From: Euryarchaeota archaeon UBA91
GTDB taxonomy: Archaea; Thermoplasmatota; Poseidoniia; Poseidoniales; Poseidoniaceae
Length of the DNA stretch: 7,231 nt
Direction of reading: 5' to 3'
NCBI GenBank assembly: GCA_002499705.1
Contig: DAMU01000039.1
Coordinates: 7,974 to 15,204 of the forward strand
The position numbers and the translations under genes are program-made. The stretch's first letter is position 1, and every line of letters begins with the position of its first letter. Under the pieces are notes generated by a model. The model worked only from the letters and a program-made list of their open reading frames with translations. It searched no databases and was not told where the DNA came from. This document shows positions 6,606 through 7,231 of the stretch, one piece after another.

Positions 6606-7231
6606 ATGCGCTTCGTCTCATGGAATGTCAACGGTATTCGTGCCGCAATTCGAAAAGGAATCGATGCTTACTTCGAATCGTTTGATGCCGACATTATCAT
6701 GCTGCAAGAAGTTCGCGCACTCCCTGAACAACTTCCTAAAGACTGGTCTTGGCCAGAAGGCTACCAAGTTCATCTACACTGTGCAGAAAAGAAGGGCTAT
6801 TCAGGTGTAGCCACCCTTTCTCGTTCCGGGTTTGAAAGTATTGAAACCGGAATGGGAGGGGTCCAAGATAAAGGCGATACTGAAGGGCGTATTTTGGTAA
6901 CTGAGCACCAAGGCTTCACGTGCATTAACACCTATTTGCCGAGCGGCTCAAATAAACAAGAACGTCAGGATTTCAAAGAAGCATGGATGGATGAATGGCG
7001 AGCATTCATCGCCCCTTATCTCACGAGTGAACAACCAGTTTTGGTTTGTGGCGATTTGAACATCGCTCACACTGAGGATGATATTTGGAATCCGAAGGGT
7101 AACGCGAAGTCCAGTGGTTTTCTTCCGCATGAGAGAGAATGGTTCACCAGCCTTCTTGCTGATGGATGGACGGATGCATTCCGAGAGCATGTTGGAGAGG
7201 GTGAAAAAATCTACTCATGGTGGTCAAATCG
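6606..7231 (+). CDS. xth: Exodeoxyribonuclease III (AP endonuclease), 5' part; 3' end outside window
   Basis: 208 complete codons are visible with no stop before the window ends. The product is an ExoIII-type member of the endonuclease/exonuclease/phosphatase superfamily. It cleaves DNA 5' of abasic sites and has 3'-5' exonuclease and 3'-phosphatase activities in base-excision repair. Visible motifs are SWNVNGIRA at 5-13 (Asn7), LQEVR at 33-37 (metal-binding Glu35), YLPSGS at 110-115 with Tyr110, CGDLNIAHTE at 148-157 (Asp150, Asn152), SSGFLPHEREWF at 169-180, and YSWWSN at 203-208. These match E. coli Asn7, Glu34, Tyr109, Asp151 and Asn153. The final acidic and His active-site residues (Asp229 and His259 in E. 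coli) lie past the right edge, which removes about 50 residues. The ATG at 6606 gives the canonical MRFVSWN start. Confidence 0.95.
   Translation, partial: MRFVSWNVNGIRAAIRKGIDAYFESFDADIIMLQEVRALPEQLPKDWSWPEGYQVHLHCAEKKGYSGVATLSRSGFESIETGMGGVQDKGDTEGRILVTEHQGFTCINTYLPSGSNKQERQDFKEAWMDEWRAFIAPYLTSEQPVLVCGDLNIAHTEDDIWNPKGNAKSSGFLPHEREWFTSLLADGWTDAFREHVGEGEKIYSWWSN

Noticed and set aside
6948..7190. Open frame of 80 codons on the minus strand
   Set aside because: It is antisense to the conserved GDLNIAHTE region of exodeoxyribonuclease III.
1..7231. tRNA or rRNA genes, CRISPR arrays, insertion sequences, attachment sites
   Set aside because: No conserved RNA segments, regularly spaced direct repeats, transposase motifs or terminal inverted repeats were seen on reading both strands.

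Overview
The window looks like a fragment of a euryarchaeal chromosome. Three genes point to Archaea: a diphthine synthase (Dph5, found only in archaea and eukaryotes), a Trm5-type tRNA m1G37 methyltransferase, and a free-standing glutamine amidotransferase subunit of GMP synthetase (GuaAa, the split archaeal form). Moderate GC content, compact spacing, and a transporter with a secreted-type acidic tail resemble marine planktonic Thermoplasmatota (Poseidoniales, Marine Group II). That placement is inference, because no rRNA or other phylogenetic marker is present.

Layout from left to right. (1) The 3' part of a PqqB-like metallo-beta-lactamase-fold hydrolase (+), cut by the left edge. (2) A convergent sodium:solute symporter (-) whose last codons overlap gene 1 by 11 bp. 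It carries an extra C-terminal membrane helix and a tail of about 190 residues. (3) dph5 (-), only 6 bp upstream of the symporter and probably co-transcribed with it. (4) trm5 (+), head-to-head with dph5 across about 37 bp that contains a perfect 7-bp inverted repeat. (5) A 41-residue CxC/CxxC putative zinc-binding protein (+). (6) guaAa (-), convergent with gene 5, with a small hairpin plus T-run between them. (7) An FAD-dependent oxidoreductase of the phytoene desaturase/amine oxidase superfamily (+), divergent from guaAa. (8) The 5' part of an exodeoxyribonuclease III gene (+), which runs off the right edge.

Most of the content is housekeeping: translation fidelity (dph5, trm5), purine synthesis (guaAa) and DNA repair (xth). 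There are no RNA genes, CRISPR arrays, insertion sequences or signs of recent transfer. No stretch over 300 bp lacks a gene; the longest gap is 102 bp (5335-5436). The least explained items are the symporter's fused tail, the tiny cysteine protein, the inverted repeat between dph5 and trm5, and the compact oxidoreductase of unknown substrate. I do not see a complete novel multi-gene system.
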